Positions 1-11,099 of a stretch of DNA of 64,000 nucleotides are shown here, piece by piece. Numbering within the stretch: the first letter of the stretch is position 1; every line of letters begins with the position of its first letter. The stretch is taken from positions 6,247,029 through 6,311,028 of the forward strand of contig OZ026843.1 of the NCBI GenBank assembly GCA_964023205.1, in the 5' to 3' direction. A program made the translations under genes and the position numbers. The notes under the pieces are model-generated. The model was given only the letters and a program-made list of their open reading frames with translations. It had not been told where the DNA came from and searched no databases. This stretch comes from Lutraria lutraria. Taxonomy: Eukaryota; Mollusca; Bivalvia; Venerida; Mactridae.

Positions 1-230
1 ACTTTCAGTGGGTAATAAACCGCCACGTTTACGAAATACTACAATTTTTGTTTTTGCAATATTAACAGAAATACCTCATTTATTACAATATTCTAACCAA
101 TGGTACAACTGCTTTTGAATTTCATCAGGTGTTTTACCAACGATAGCTATTTCATCAGCAAATAAATAAAAAATACACCAAATCATCTATATTCAAACCA
201 CTATGTACACCATTTCTAATCCCCAACAAG
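1..230 (-). pseudogene. LINE reverse-transcriptase fragment
   Basis: Minus-strand translation gives the core of a non-LTR retrotransposon reverse transcriptase. LFADEIAIVG (a drifted FADD motif) is followed by KTPDEIQKQLYHWLEYCNK, a stop where Trp is expected, then GISVNIAKTKIVVFRKRGG. Upstream, NGVHSGLNIDDLVYF lies in another frame, so at least one frameshift and one nonsense change are present. The catalytic second Asp is Glu. It runs off the window edge and is dead. Confidence 0.8.
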
Positions 231-1527
231 AAGCGAAAATAAAGGAGGGGACATTACCTCCCCTTTGCGGAAAACGGCTGCATATGTAAAATAATCTGAG
301 TATGAGCCACCTGTTTTAATAACACAAGATTTGTATTATTTGTTGGTTGTATACAAAGCGTTGGAGAAAATGGTAATACAGGGAAATGATTGCATGTGGT
401 TGTAAATCACCTTAACAATTATGTCACTTTGAACACAAATATACTAACACTAAATTTTGTATGATCTGCGACAGACACACTCAACAAACTACTAAATTAT
501 AAAGTAGGAATTCGATCAACGAAAACCTTTCATGAAATAACCGTCAAATATAAAGCAAAGTAAATAAATCATAATAATAATAATTCATCGGACAAAAATG
601 TGTGCATAACAAAGAAATATACCAAACTTAAACATTTATACAAGAACTATAAACCGAGTTCTCACAAATGGTTTTGTTTGTTTAGTGTTGTTGCATTGTG
701 CATCGACAACAAATGGTCATAATGTGCGCAATAATCACAAAATGGAACATAAAAACATTACAACCTAGAGCAATACATATACCTAACACTAAAGTGAATA
801 TATCACCTTTCCTTTAAAACTCACTAACTTAATTGAATATTACATTAGTGCTGATTGGTAATTTAACCACACATAACTCATGGATGAAAAACGTTTGAGT
901 GTGATTAGTAAGCCAGTACATGAAACGATTGTAATAATCATCAGAGAAGTTGAATGCACATGAACATCAAACATTTCATTTATTCACACAATGAAAATAA
1001 TAACGTTTGCCTAACAATGCATTATCCGATATGTTATATGATCTTTGTATAGAATAAGGTTATCAGACGTGATATTTTGTCCAAAAACATCTTAAAGAAC
1101 ATTTTTTGAAAGAAGTGGATTGAGTAAAGAACAGACCACTCACAACTAAAATGTATGTCTTAATTAATTAAGTATTGCTATCATTTTACAAACGTTTATA
1201 TATATAATGGGCTTGGTACATACCATTTTTAACGGTGCTAAGACAATTGATTTACTTTGTATTTATTTAGTTATTTAGTTTTGTATGTTCAACATTATAT
1301 TTGCTATCATTTAATTCATAGAAACACTTACAGATAGTGTTGGTCAAACTAATTGAAAAAAAACAATAGGACATTGATCAAAGAATTCATTCAAGTCTAA
1401 GACTTTAAACTTGTCCAATGTATGTATTAAAGAGTGAATAATCAACAATTACAGAGTCCACTACGCCAGAGGCCTTAATGCTATTTCTATGCAATTTATA
1501 ACAAGTTAAACAACCTGAATCTAGTCT
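231..1527. other. AT-rich DNA without a recognisable gene
   Basis: About 1.3 kb of AT-rich sequence. No open frame shows family features and no splice-framed exon was seen. Probably old transposon-derived or intergenic DNA. Confidence 0.5.
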
Positions 1528-1702
1528 GCCATTCATAATGTATATCCCAATTTCCTTACACAAATATAGAACTTGTAGTTCAGTATGCCATTCATAATGT
1601 ATATCCCAATTTCCTTACACAAATATAGAACTTGTAGTTCAGTATGCCATTCATAATGTATATCCCAATTTCCTTACTCAAATATAGAACTTGTAGTTCA
1701 GT
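1528..1702. repeat. Three-copy 59-bp tandem repeat
   Basis: A unit beginning gccattcataatgtatatcc starts at 1528, 1587 and 1646, a period of exactly 59 bp. Copies are almost identical (for example ttacaca versus ttactca in the third), so the expansion is recent. No coding potential. Confidence 0.9.
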
Positions 1703-2657
1703 AACTATGAATGCTATCCCAACTTCCAACAAGCTCAAACTTCCCTAGAATTTCCGCCACAAAATGATCACATTTCCACAAATTCTAGGGCCTACGCTAT
1801 TTTATTGATTTAAAGTTATTTTTTAATGTCTGGATATAGATAATGTTACCTATATCAGTTAGGTGGACCCCATCATTTCTAAAAAGTTCATCCATAGACT
1901 ATTGAATATTTAGAGAAATAAAAGAGGCGTCGTCTATGTTTTTGATCAATTGCCTAGCAGAGCGCTTTATGCGTTTTTTTTAATATTAAGGGGTTTTGGC
2001 GACTCCTGTAAATCATTTCTCCATTTAAGTCTTTGGAGAATATAACACCACACAATATGTGCTTTATTGAACGTATTTCTGATTTATTTTATGTCCTCAT
2101 TGACGCTATTGGTCAATTTAGTTTGTTAAGTGTCATGGATATTATAGAGACTATATAGAGACGCCATCTGAAAGATGAATAGTTTAAAAAAACGTTATAT
2201 CTGTGTATAATTTTATTTCCGTGTTATTATTAATTTCGCTCTATTTTTTATAAGAGGCATTTTCTTTATAATCTGATATATTTTTTGTATATGTATGCAA
2301 TCCATCTACCCATTTTCTTGATATTTTCAGCTGTAATGCTTTTCTAAGCTAGATTTGTTGCACTGCCAATCTTATAGGAATATGTTTTGTATTTTTTTGC
2401 TTGGAATACCCAAGTAGTTCAAAAGCTTAGCCAGCACTGCTGAGAATTGATATCTGGTCAGTGGATTTTTATTTTTGTGGCAAAACAATTAACCCTAGAA
2501 CGAAGGTCTTACCGTTAAATATGATCTCATCGCCACCAGACAGCGAATATTTTTTATCTGAGGATGCTTTTTTCTTGATTTGTTTTGGATGTCCACATTG
2601 ATTAGTTTTAGAGATTCTGATAGTCATTATAATATTATTATTGTTAAGTTGTATGTC

Positions 2658-3081
2658 TCAGTACTGCAGGGGACGAGCACTGAGAACTTGTGTTGTAAAT
2701 ATAACTCCGTTTGTTATAAGCAGACCAAAATATGTAAAGGGTGAAAGCTGCTCTAAATAAAGACTCATCATAATTATTTTAGCAGACATATGACAAGCTG
2801 TTGTACAATTTATTAAGGTGTGATGATGTAATTGGCATTCTTTTGTCAAACTGAATTCTGGTTCTCTTACTTCTCTTTAACAATAAACGCATCAGTTGGA
2901 TCCATTGTGAACAGTATGCGTGCATGGTAGTTGCTGAATAGCCTCGCTCAAAACACTTTAATATGAACTGACAGATCTGGTCCACAGTGGCTGGCCAAGC
3001 TAAATCCATTTTATACAGGCTACGAAATCTATTAAATGTTTTGATGGCATTTTTATAAGTACTTTTAGTGTTTTCCGACAT
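2658..3081 (-). pseudogene. Tyrosine recombinase N-terminal domain (DIRS-like element)
   Basis: A 100-residue open frame at 2779-3081 begins MSENTKSTYKNAIKTFNRF and continues with GYSATTMHAYCSQW. This is the pattern of the helical core-binding (SAM-like) domain found in front of tyrosine-recombinase catalytic domains. The catalytic domain (Arg, His and Tyr motifs) is not visible downstream, so the gene is truncated. It directly follows an RNase H remnant on the same strand, which is the DIRS-type order RT, RNase H, recombinase. Confidence 0.65.
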
Positions 3082-3082
3082 G

Positions 3083-3370
3083 CTAGCTCTTTTTTTTATC
3101 TAACTCGTATATTTTCCAAAGATGGTCTGGAATTTTGTCTGATTGAGAGTTTGCTTCCGGTGCATGTTTCCGGATTTTTTCTATCTGAAAGCGTGAAAGA
3201 CTATTACTAATAACATTTTGCAAACCTGGAATATGTTCTGCTTTAGCCACAATATTTAGTCTAAGACATTGTAATGTCGGACAAAAACCATTAATTCCTT
3301 TAATTTTGATGAAAGTGATTTGACTGCATATACAACAGACATATTGTCAGAACAGTATTTTTTATTCTTA
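3083..3370 (-). pseudogene. DIRS-like RNase H domain remnant
   Basis: Minus-strand translation gives SDNMSVVYAVKSLSSK in one frame and then CLRLNIVAKAEHIPG, LSRFQIEKIRKHAPEA and IPDHLWKIYE in another, ending at TAG (3085-3083). HIPG...N...LSRFQ...FR..APEA...IP..LW is typical of the RNase H tail of DIRS-like polyproteins. The frame change shows decay. The recombinase ATG overlaps the neighbourhood of the stop, as in compact DIRS elements. Confidence 0.7.
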
Positions 3371-3693
3371 AATAATGGGTCCCGTGAGTAAACAGCAACT
3401 AATAGCGGGAAAAAACCCTAGCACTGCTATACTTTCTTTTATTTTTTTTTGTCTTCCCATTCATTCGACCAACTTCCACTTAAGTACACCCAAAGCCTTT
3501 TTAAATCACATGCAATTGCATCTGTTTAGTTTGGTGCATAATTCTGTCATACGTGACAAAACAATTGACGTCTTATAGTCGAATCAATATTGCAACAGAC
3601 GAGTGAGCACATACATATTGCTGCACGAACCGTTCGTCATGTGACTGAGTTACTTGCATACGGCAATCACCGGCCGATTCTTCAGCGAGAAAG

Positions 3694-6600
3694 ATGGTTG
3701 GCGTGATCGTATTTGTGTGTGGAGTATCTTTAGTAAATGGTAAATAAATAGATATGTATTAAAATATTTTTGCTCTGTATGCGATGATAAAAGTTTTATC
3801 TTTAATTGCTTTTCTAAACGTTCCATGCTCGTGTTCCGTCCATTGTTCTCGTCCGGGACTGATAAAGAATCTTAGTTATCAGAATTGTGTTATTCATTGT
3901 GTTTTCTCGTATTTGTTTTGATTTAAGATTTAGCACGACGAAACTGGTAATATGGTCTATATACCTACAATGATTTGACATTTTTAGTCCGTTGTCATTT
4001 TCATGGGCGCATTCGCTTGTTGGTAACTACATGTATGTATGTAGTTGTAGTTTAGCGGTTATAAGAATTTGCCGCCTTCCGAATTATTCACTGGAACGCT
4101 TTTTCAGTGTCCGAGCCAAGTACCGTGACCAGAAAATCACAGGGAAAAGATAATTGTAGAACAAAAGAAAATAGCAATGTCATTATTTTAGTCACTTTTT
4201 TAATGCAAAATTTCAACGAAATATGTGGTGAGTTTTACTATGAAATGAACAAGCTTGAATCTACCATAGATTTAACGAAATATCGTAAAAACTGCGATCT
4301 TGTTGCAAATAACTACAGATATAGGCTTGTAGATTTTTTTCTAATTTAACAATATGTATATTCAAATGGAAGAACTAATGGTAAAGAATTTAGAGCATGG
4401 GGTACTGTTGAATATTTCTTGTGCTGTTCAAGTTTATTCAATACTGTAGACAAACGTTTTAGATTTTTGTCCATTCTTATCAGATGCACAAAAACCGATT
4501 AGCCTTACGCTTGGATTTGAAATTCCCAAAACTGGTGATAAAGATACGAGCGATCGATGGTTTTGACGTTAAATTATTGGACAATAGAATGATTAACGAA
4601 TCGATAAACTACATTGACGCAAATTAAGTTATTAAATTAACAGAGAAGCTAGAAAACACTGATACTATAAATAACTACCAAGAAAAGCTGATAATAGCAT
4701 GTTTAATATTGCTTTACTATTTTTAAGAACTGCAGAATCATCATTTGGGTTTACTAATAAAAGTAATATGACTTTACTAATTTTTGCCCAACCTGTTTCG
4801 GACATAGATGTAGAACAGTCTTGTAAACAATTTAATAGAGCAAAAAAGGAAATCTAGGATTCAAAAGTTGATATTATTATAGAAATACTATGAATTCAGT
4901 TTTAAAATAAATTTACAAAGAAAAATACTGATATACTTAGAAAGCTTAAAAATTCTGATCCAGGAAATATTTGGAAATAATTAAAGGAAACAAAAACGGA
5001 AAAGGTTGAATGCGATGTACATGATTTTTTTCTTTTTCATGAGAAAATAGTTTTCAACTATATTTATAAGCACGTCCCTGGGGGTGTTGTAACAAGAAAC
5101 GGATATAGAGATAAACATTACTTTTAACTCTCCAATAAATGAAATGTATAATATCAAAGGTAATAAAATCAATTAAAAACAATAAAACATGAAAATGTTA
5201 AGCAAACATATATCACGTTCTTAAATATATATATAAAAATACTGGAGGTACCGACGGGAAGGCTTTGTACAGAAATGTTGACAAAGTAGTTTCAGGACAT
5301 AATTATATATATCATCATGTTACTATTTGAGGACTGTTCATTGTGCCGATTTGTTAGGACTCTATATAATGTCAATATTTTAGTTCTGTGCATAATGTCA
5401 ATATGTTAGGACTGTGCATCATGCCAACATGTGATGACAGTTCATCACTACAAGATATCAGGATAGTTCATTACGTCAACATGTAATCAACAGTCCATAA
5501 TACCAATATGCAACTGAGTGTTCATTGTTTCTATACTTTAGGACTGTCCATCGTACGAGCATTATAATGACAACCTTATATAATACAAAGGCTTATAAAT
5601 TATAATGTATCAAAAACGTAGTGCTGCGGTGCTATAAATTCTGCAAATGCGTAAATCAATACATACACTTTCGAATAGACATAAAACAACAGATTGAAGT
5701 AGGGCCCAATTGAAATCCGATGAAAACAACCTGTTTTTCTTTCAATGGGAACTTGGTGCCCATTTATCAATCGCTTGCGATAAACACGTTTGACAGTTTG
5801 TAATTCTGCGAATGGTTCTTGAAAACGTGAACCGAGTGTTGAAAAGTAGTAACCGGAAAACGCACAACCCTACACTTTTTTACGAGGTGTATTTCTCATT
5901 TACGGAAATGCCTGAGTAGTAAGGATTAAAAAACTGAAAACCGTCTTCGTAATGAATAGTATTCTTCTTTGGAAATTCATGTGTTGTCTTGCTTGTTTTT
6001 TTTAAATCGATTTTATACTCGGATCCATCTCTTACAAAGAGGAATCGGACTGGGCAAGATTCCCAGAAAATGAAAAACTCCGTAATACTTGCAATGAGTA
6101 AGATGATGAATTCCACTTCCTATTTGAATGTACGTAAACATTTTGGAAAGCTTATCATTACATGAGTCGTACGAACTTTTTTCATATGGCTTCCGTAATG
6201 ATAAGCTTTCCAAAATGAGTTGTTGTATGGCTATTTGAAGTTCAATGCGGTTGTATGATATTGCTCAGATTTATGGTGAATTCGTTAACATTTAGGGTTG
6301 ATTCTATTTGATTGGTGTAGGGTATGATATAACCATGTGCTTGTGAACTATATACATGAATTTATTCATTTGTCAAATACTCATGATTGTCATTATAATG
6401 TGTAATACTCATATCATGTTATTTTATACCCTTGGATTGAATTAAATATACAGACAATATCCTTTATGAAAAAAGCAAATTCATGCAAAAAACATAAACC
6501 AATATGCTTCTTGAAATTCGTCTACCTATAACGCTTTGTTATAGTTTGTTCTTGTTATTTCTGTGCAAGGCATACTCTTACTTCCGTTCGAGAGTGCATA

Positions 6601-9600
6601 TCGTATATTTTGTTACATGTATCATTATAAATCGACAGACCGTGACTTGATCTTGCCATGTAGGTCTCGTCTTTAAACTCAAACATTCTATCTGTTCCAT
6701 TAGTAATAATATCAATAAATCTTTGTGGCCAAAGGCGAATAATTTGTGAAGCCTAATCAATACAACTTATACTTCGATTATATCATTAGGCGCATGGTAT
6801 GAATATTTCAGTAGACATTTTTTAATCTGTAAATCAAAATGAAGATACCTTTCTTGATGACAATCCTCTGCTGGTAGATTTTAAGATATTGAATTTTTGA
6901 CTTTTAATGCTGAAATATCTGGACAAGATATTATTGAATCTATTAAAACTATAAAGTCCTGACGTTGAAAACATAAATTATATTAAATATGGTTTAACTC
7001 CATTAGTACCCGTGCTATGAAAATCATCCATTACATTTTGGATATTATTTGCAAGTGGTGAATTTCCAGGTAGACTGAAAGTATTATCATACATGTACCC
7101 ATAAGAAGGGTAATATTGATATTTCAAATAATAATTGGGGGATTTCATTACTAGGTCATGTATTGCTATTTTAACAAAGAGGTTGACTTTTTATGTTAAT
7201 GCAAATACTGTTATTACTGAATGCCAATCAGATTTTAGATCGTATATTCTATTTGGTATTTTAAAGAGATGTGGTGTTAAAGGCAACTTGTTCAGATCTA
7301 TCAAATTTATTCATAAGGAAGTTAATAAATGTTTTATCAGAACAAAAGTTTGAACTACTGAAACATTTAGATGTCCTGTAGGACTTCGCCAAGGATGTAC
7401 TTTATCATTTCCATTGTTTATTAATGAGCTGTATGTATTGCTAGGCAACAATAACACTCAGCCATTCCCTAATATCACAGACATTTTTTTCTATTAATGT
7501 TCGCAGAATATATTGTTTTAAATGCAGGTACTATCGTAGGTTTACTAAAGCAGCTAGTTATCTTAAGCACGTTCTGTGACAGTTTTAAACTAAATGTTAT
7601 TATTGACTAAACTGATTTTTTTAAGAGGGGCGGAAATATATCTCGAAATGAAAAATGGTTTTACGAAAATAGAGAAATAGAAATTGTTAACAATTTTACT
7701 TACGTTGGTGCACTTTTCACTAATAGATTAGCATTGTACAAAATGTCAGAGTCTATGCCAATTAAGGCAAAGAGAGTAATATAACAAGTATTGAATTATT
7801 TAATATAGTATAGCATGTTCCATTGTATACCCTTTTCAAAGTGTTTGTCTATATTTGGCTTATTGACCAGAGCAATATGTTACTGACATTGATATTACTA
7901 AATTTATAAAATGTTTAACCGCATTTAGAAGTTCATCGCACAGTTTGTTGATTGAACGAGGTAGATACTGTTGAAGCACCGGCCCCTAGACATCAATAAA
8001 TATCGGTGGAGGGGAAAACCACAGACTAAATATTACAGATAAAGTATGATAACGTAATTGTGACAGAGATGTTAAACATTAAAGGTCCACATTATATCGA
8101 GATAGACTGTGTATAAATACTTATATATATAATGAGATAATAATCATAATAACACCGCTCTATGATCAAATTCCAGGCCTTGAAAACCTTGCACTCGGAG
8201 GACTAGCTTATCAAACAGACACTTATGCCCCAGCAGACAGAGCTATAGATGGTGACCCCAACCAAAGTTGGTATGGAAATTCATGTACACATACCTTAAC
8301 TGACACGGGAGCCTGGTGGGAAGTGGATCTTGGTGACTTATACTATATAGGCAACGTCAAAGTGTACAACAGAATGGATTGTTGTAGTGAGTTTACAATT
8401 TCATGTATTTAGTTCTTGCTCCGGGAATTGAAGTTGAATGTCTAGTTGTCAGTTGGTGTTCATTTATTTTGGTTTCATGTACCGTAATTGTGTGCACTAA
8501 CATTATACTAGCTAAGTACTCATTCATGAATAAGTACATCCATGTACCTTAATATTTATACCCCTATACCAATATATTCATGCACCATTACTGTGCACCA
8601 AAATATTCAGGTATCAAAATATGCATGTACCGTCATCAGTTTTATGTTCTAATATTTTCTTAAATCACATGTTCATGTGCCAACATACACATGTACCAAT
8701 ATAATCATACAATGGTCATATATATTCATGTAAAAATTAGGTACTCAATCCTTCCCATTTATCAACATATTCATGTACCAACATATTGATAGACATGTAC
8801 AGTTATATACATGAACCAACATATTCATGAATCTACATATTCGTGTGCCTTCATATTCATGTACCAATAAATACATAAAGTAATAAAATGCGACTTTCAT
8901 CTAAGCTGCTCTGAATCTCGTTGAAATTTACCAGTTAACATGTCCGATTAGTATATGTGCACAAACTATCACTGTTATGGACGACATACCGTTCCGAAAA
9001 CAGTGCACTGTAAAGGGATCTGCGCGTATTGTTTGTATTTTACTACACTTAGATAGTTTCTGATTATATTGCATTGTTATTGGTAGAATGGAAACGTATT
9101 GACAGAATATTTTTTTACCTAAATAAGTCAAAGAATCACATTCAATGGCAGATTACTCAAAAACGAGCACCGTGGCCCCCATTTACCCCTTAAAATGTTA
9201 CCCCTTGTCATATGCTATGATCATGCAAAGTTTTGAAAAAATATGTCTATATATACGTTTTCATTCTGTTTATATGTCTATGGGCAAACAACTAGAAACT
9301 GTCAGACAAGTCCTTAAATGACATTTATTCATTTATAATAAGAATGTTATTATTATATTTGTAGGTATTAGATTATCCGATGTGCAGCTGTATATTGGAT
9401 ATAGCCGCTCGGTATCAAACTATGTCTTACAAGGGTATCATGCTGGCGCTATTGGGAGCACGTATACCTTTGAGATTAATCCAGCAGTTTATGGGCGATG
9501 GGTGAGAATAACACGTGTCGGTAATCACGAAGAATTAACATTGTGTGAAGTTGAAGTATTTGGACAGAAAGCGACCAGGAAGAGTAAGTCCTCGATGTTT

Positions 9601-10397
9601 TACTTTTCTTAAAAATGACAATCGCTGTATTGAATAACATATGCATGTTATGTAGTTTAAAATGATGTATTGTCATCTAATATACTAGTAGCAGCTGTTC
9701 TATATCTAAATTAGACAATTTACCACTAGCTCGAATACGTAATTTTGAGGAAGTTCACTGGCCCGAATATAAAATTTACTAGCCCAGGCTGTAGGCTAGT
9801 GGGTTAGCGTGAAGGCTGCTGCAGTGTTAAAAATTCACTGTCAATAATAACGCATTATATTTGGTTTCAATAGCATACCTTAAGATGAACATAACAACAA
9901 TAATGGGACGACATTAAATGAACAAATTAAGCGAACAATGCTAATAATTGTTGATGACATAATATCAGCTAAAATCTCGTAAATCATAAAAAGTTGAATG
10001 ATATTTACAAAATGTACTTATAAGAATGCATAGACGTTGTGAATTACATGGCTTAACAATACACTGTTTGTTTTATATTTCTGTAAGAAAGGTTTCATGC
10101 ACTGTTTACAAAAAGAGATCGGTTCATAATTAATCAGTGGTTTCACTTATATTTTTTGTTGTTTCGTATTTGTTGTATTCAGTGCTCTTCCAAATGGCTT
10201 CAAACCAAAATGGAACTGACAACGTCATTGGGTCAACGACAGTCTCTTCTGCTGTACATTGTTCTACGATGTGTTTGACACGATCCGACTGTGCAGGTGT
10301 GAATTATCACAGCGCTAACGACACGTGTGATTTTCTCCGATCAACAACGACAGTCACAGCGGAAAATTACAACACAGGCTACATCATTTATCCTTAA
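3694..10397 (+). CDS. Secreted F-type (fucose-binding) lectin with PAN/apple-like C-terminus
   Basis: Four exons fit one frame: 3694-3739, 8177-8386, 9365-9583 and 10183-10397, 690 nt in all, 229 residues plus stop. All junctions are phase 1 with GT-AG ends. Exon 1 is a signal peptide, MVGVIVFVCGVSLVNG. Exons 2-3 form the F-lectin beta-sandwich (NLALGG, AIDGDPNQSW, WWEVDLG, CEVEVFG). The fucose-binding signature H-X26-R-X-D-X4-R/K is intact: His54 (8290-8292), Arg81, Asp83 and Arg88, with the adjacent Cys pair after Asp83. Exon 4 has a PAN-like cysteine pattern (C-x3-C-x5-C-x11-C). Family members bind fucosylated glycans and are usually linked to innate recognition or gamete binding. Intron 1 (4.4 kb) is packed with LINE remnants. 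Exon 1 is assigned by phase and signal-peptide character, so it is the least certain part. Confidence 0.85.
4107..5000 (+). pseudogene. LINE endonuclease/linker remnant in lectin intron 1
   Basis: Plus-strand fragments resemble the C-terminal part of a LINE apurinic-type endonuclease: NNYRYRLVDFF, SNGRTNGKEFRAWGTVEYF, then FCPFLSDAQKPISLTLGFE-like text spread over frames near 4440-4530. Near 4915-4985, DILRKLKNSDPGNIWKLI matches the linker between endonuclease and reverse transcriptase. Several stops and frameshifts are present, so it is inactive. Confidence 0.6.
5330..5556. repeat. Degenerate minisatellite (ttaggactgtgcatcatg-like unit)
   Basis: Six or so diverged copies of a unit of roughly 35-40 bp containing ggactgt.cat and atgtcaatatg occur in a row. 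Units differ by many substitutions, so the array is old. It lies inside lectin intron 1. Confidence 0.55.
6040..6300 (+). pseudogene. LINE C-terminal remnant
   Basis: Plus-strand translation contains NEKLRNTCNE, a stop, DDEFHFLFECT, then AYHYMSRTNFFHM. C..C followed by EDEFHFLF.C is the usual C-terminal zinc-knuckle-like end of a class of LINEs. It sits upstream of an RT remnant, an order that is not collinear in one element, so at least two LINE copies are mixed here. Confidence 0.5.
6139..6217. repeat. Hairpin with 23-bp perfect arms
   Basis: cattttggaaagcttatcat at 6139 continues to a 23-bp arm (6139-6161) repeated in perfect inversion at 6195-6217, with a 33-bp loop. It overlaps the LINE C-terminal remnant. 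It could arise from a local inverted duplication. Confidence 0.85.
6222..6560 (+). repeat. Dispersed repeat, copy 1 (inverted copies at 11.1-12.4 kb)
   Basis: The segment running from gttgttgtatggctatttga through taacatttagggttgattct to caaagcgttatag-like text reappears inverted at about 11100-11460, and partly in direct orientation at 12330-12410. Similarity is high but imperfect. It may be the 3' end of a LINE family, as it follows a LINE C-terminal remnant. Confidence 0.75.
6840..7960 (+). pseudogene. LINE reverse-transcriptase remnant in lectin intron 1
   Basis: The order of plus-strand motifs is that of a non-LTR reverse transcriptase: SGEFPGRLK, NWGISLLGHV, ECQSDFRSYI, RCGVKGNLFRSIKFIHKE, CPVGLRQGCTLS, FINELYVLLGN, LMFAEYIVLNAGT, then FCDSFKLNVI and VNNFTYVGALFTNRLA. 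The catalytic FADD box has become FAEY, and there are many stops and frame changes. The fragment is on the same strand as the lectin gene it interrupts. Confidence 0.8.
8447..8875. repeat. Degenerate tandem array of ttcatgtaccaa-type units in lectin intron 2
   Basis: More than ten diverged units of about 15-25 bp built around attcatgtacca(a/t)(c/t)ata fill this stretch between lectin exons 2 and 3. Old minisatellite-like DNA without coding potential. Confidence 0.6.
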
Positions 10398-11099
10398 AGT
10401 GTGTGTTGAATGTACGAGACAATAGTTTTTGTTTAACTATGTAAGCAACTACATGTAATAGTATATTCTATAAACAACACTTCTTTTTTAGATTATAATC
10501 GCAAAATTATGGACTACCACGTGTTCAATCAAACCTCCTTTTTCTAAATTAGTTCGATGGTATAAATATATACACGCGAATATCAATGCATATTCAGGTT
10601 TTTTAGTATCAGAAGTGATACAGGAAGCTAGATCTTAAAGACCTTCAAAATCTAGATAACTAATTGACAAGAAAATTTTCTGAATGTTTTCGAATGAGCG
10701 AATTTAAAACACAACGTTCTGTAAGACCCATCAATCGTTTTAGTTCGTTCTTACTTTGACCAGAGACGTATAATACAATACAATACAATACAATTGTATC
10801 ATATGTCTCTGCTTTGACATTGTCAGCGAGATAGTGTCAAATCCTGGACCGGAATATCCATATGGAAACCGTTATATAGTCAAAATGTCTTTGATAAGAA
10901 CTCACCAGTTTGTGTGACACATGCAACATGTTTTGTATCTGGTTCCACAAACACTGTGAAGAGTTTAGTCTTACTCAATATTCTAATTCTATCTACAAAT
11001 AAGTCATTTTCATGGTTGTGCACTAACTGTAAGTCAACTAATATCTCTACGTAAATTTTCAATCAATTTTATAATAAGAAATTAGAATTTCATACCCTT
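10398..11099. other. Lectin 3' flank, no further gene seen
   Basis: The 3' untranslated and flanking DNA of the lectin. It holds a short (aatac)n microsatellite at about 10770-10795, ending in a small palindrome (caattgtatc). No other feature recognised. Confidence 0.45.

Noticed and set aside
2469..2627. A 52-codon minus-strand ORF with a Lys-rich middle (MTIRISKTNQ start)
   Set aside because: No family recognised, no splice context, and length expected by chance in transposon-rich DNA.
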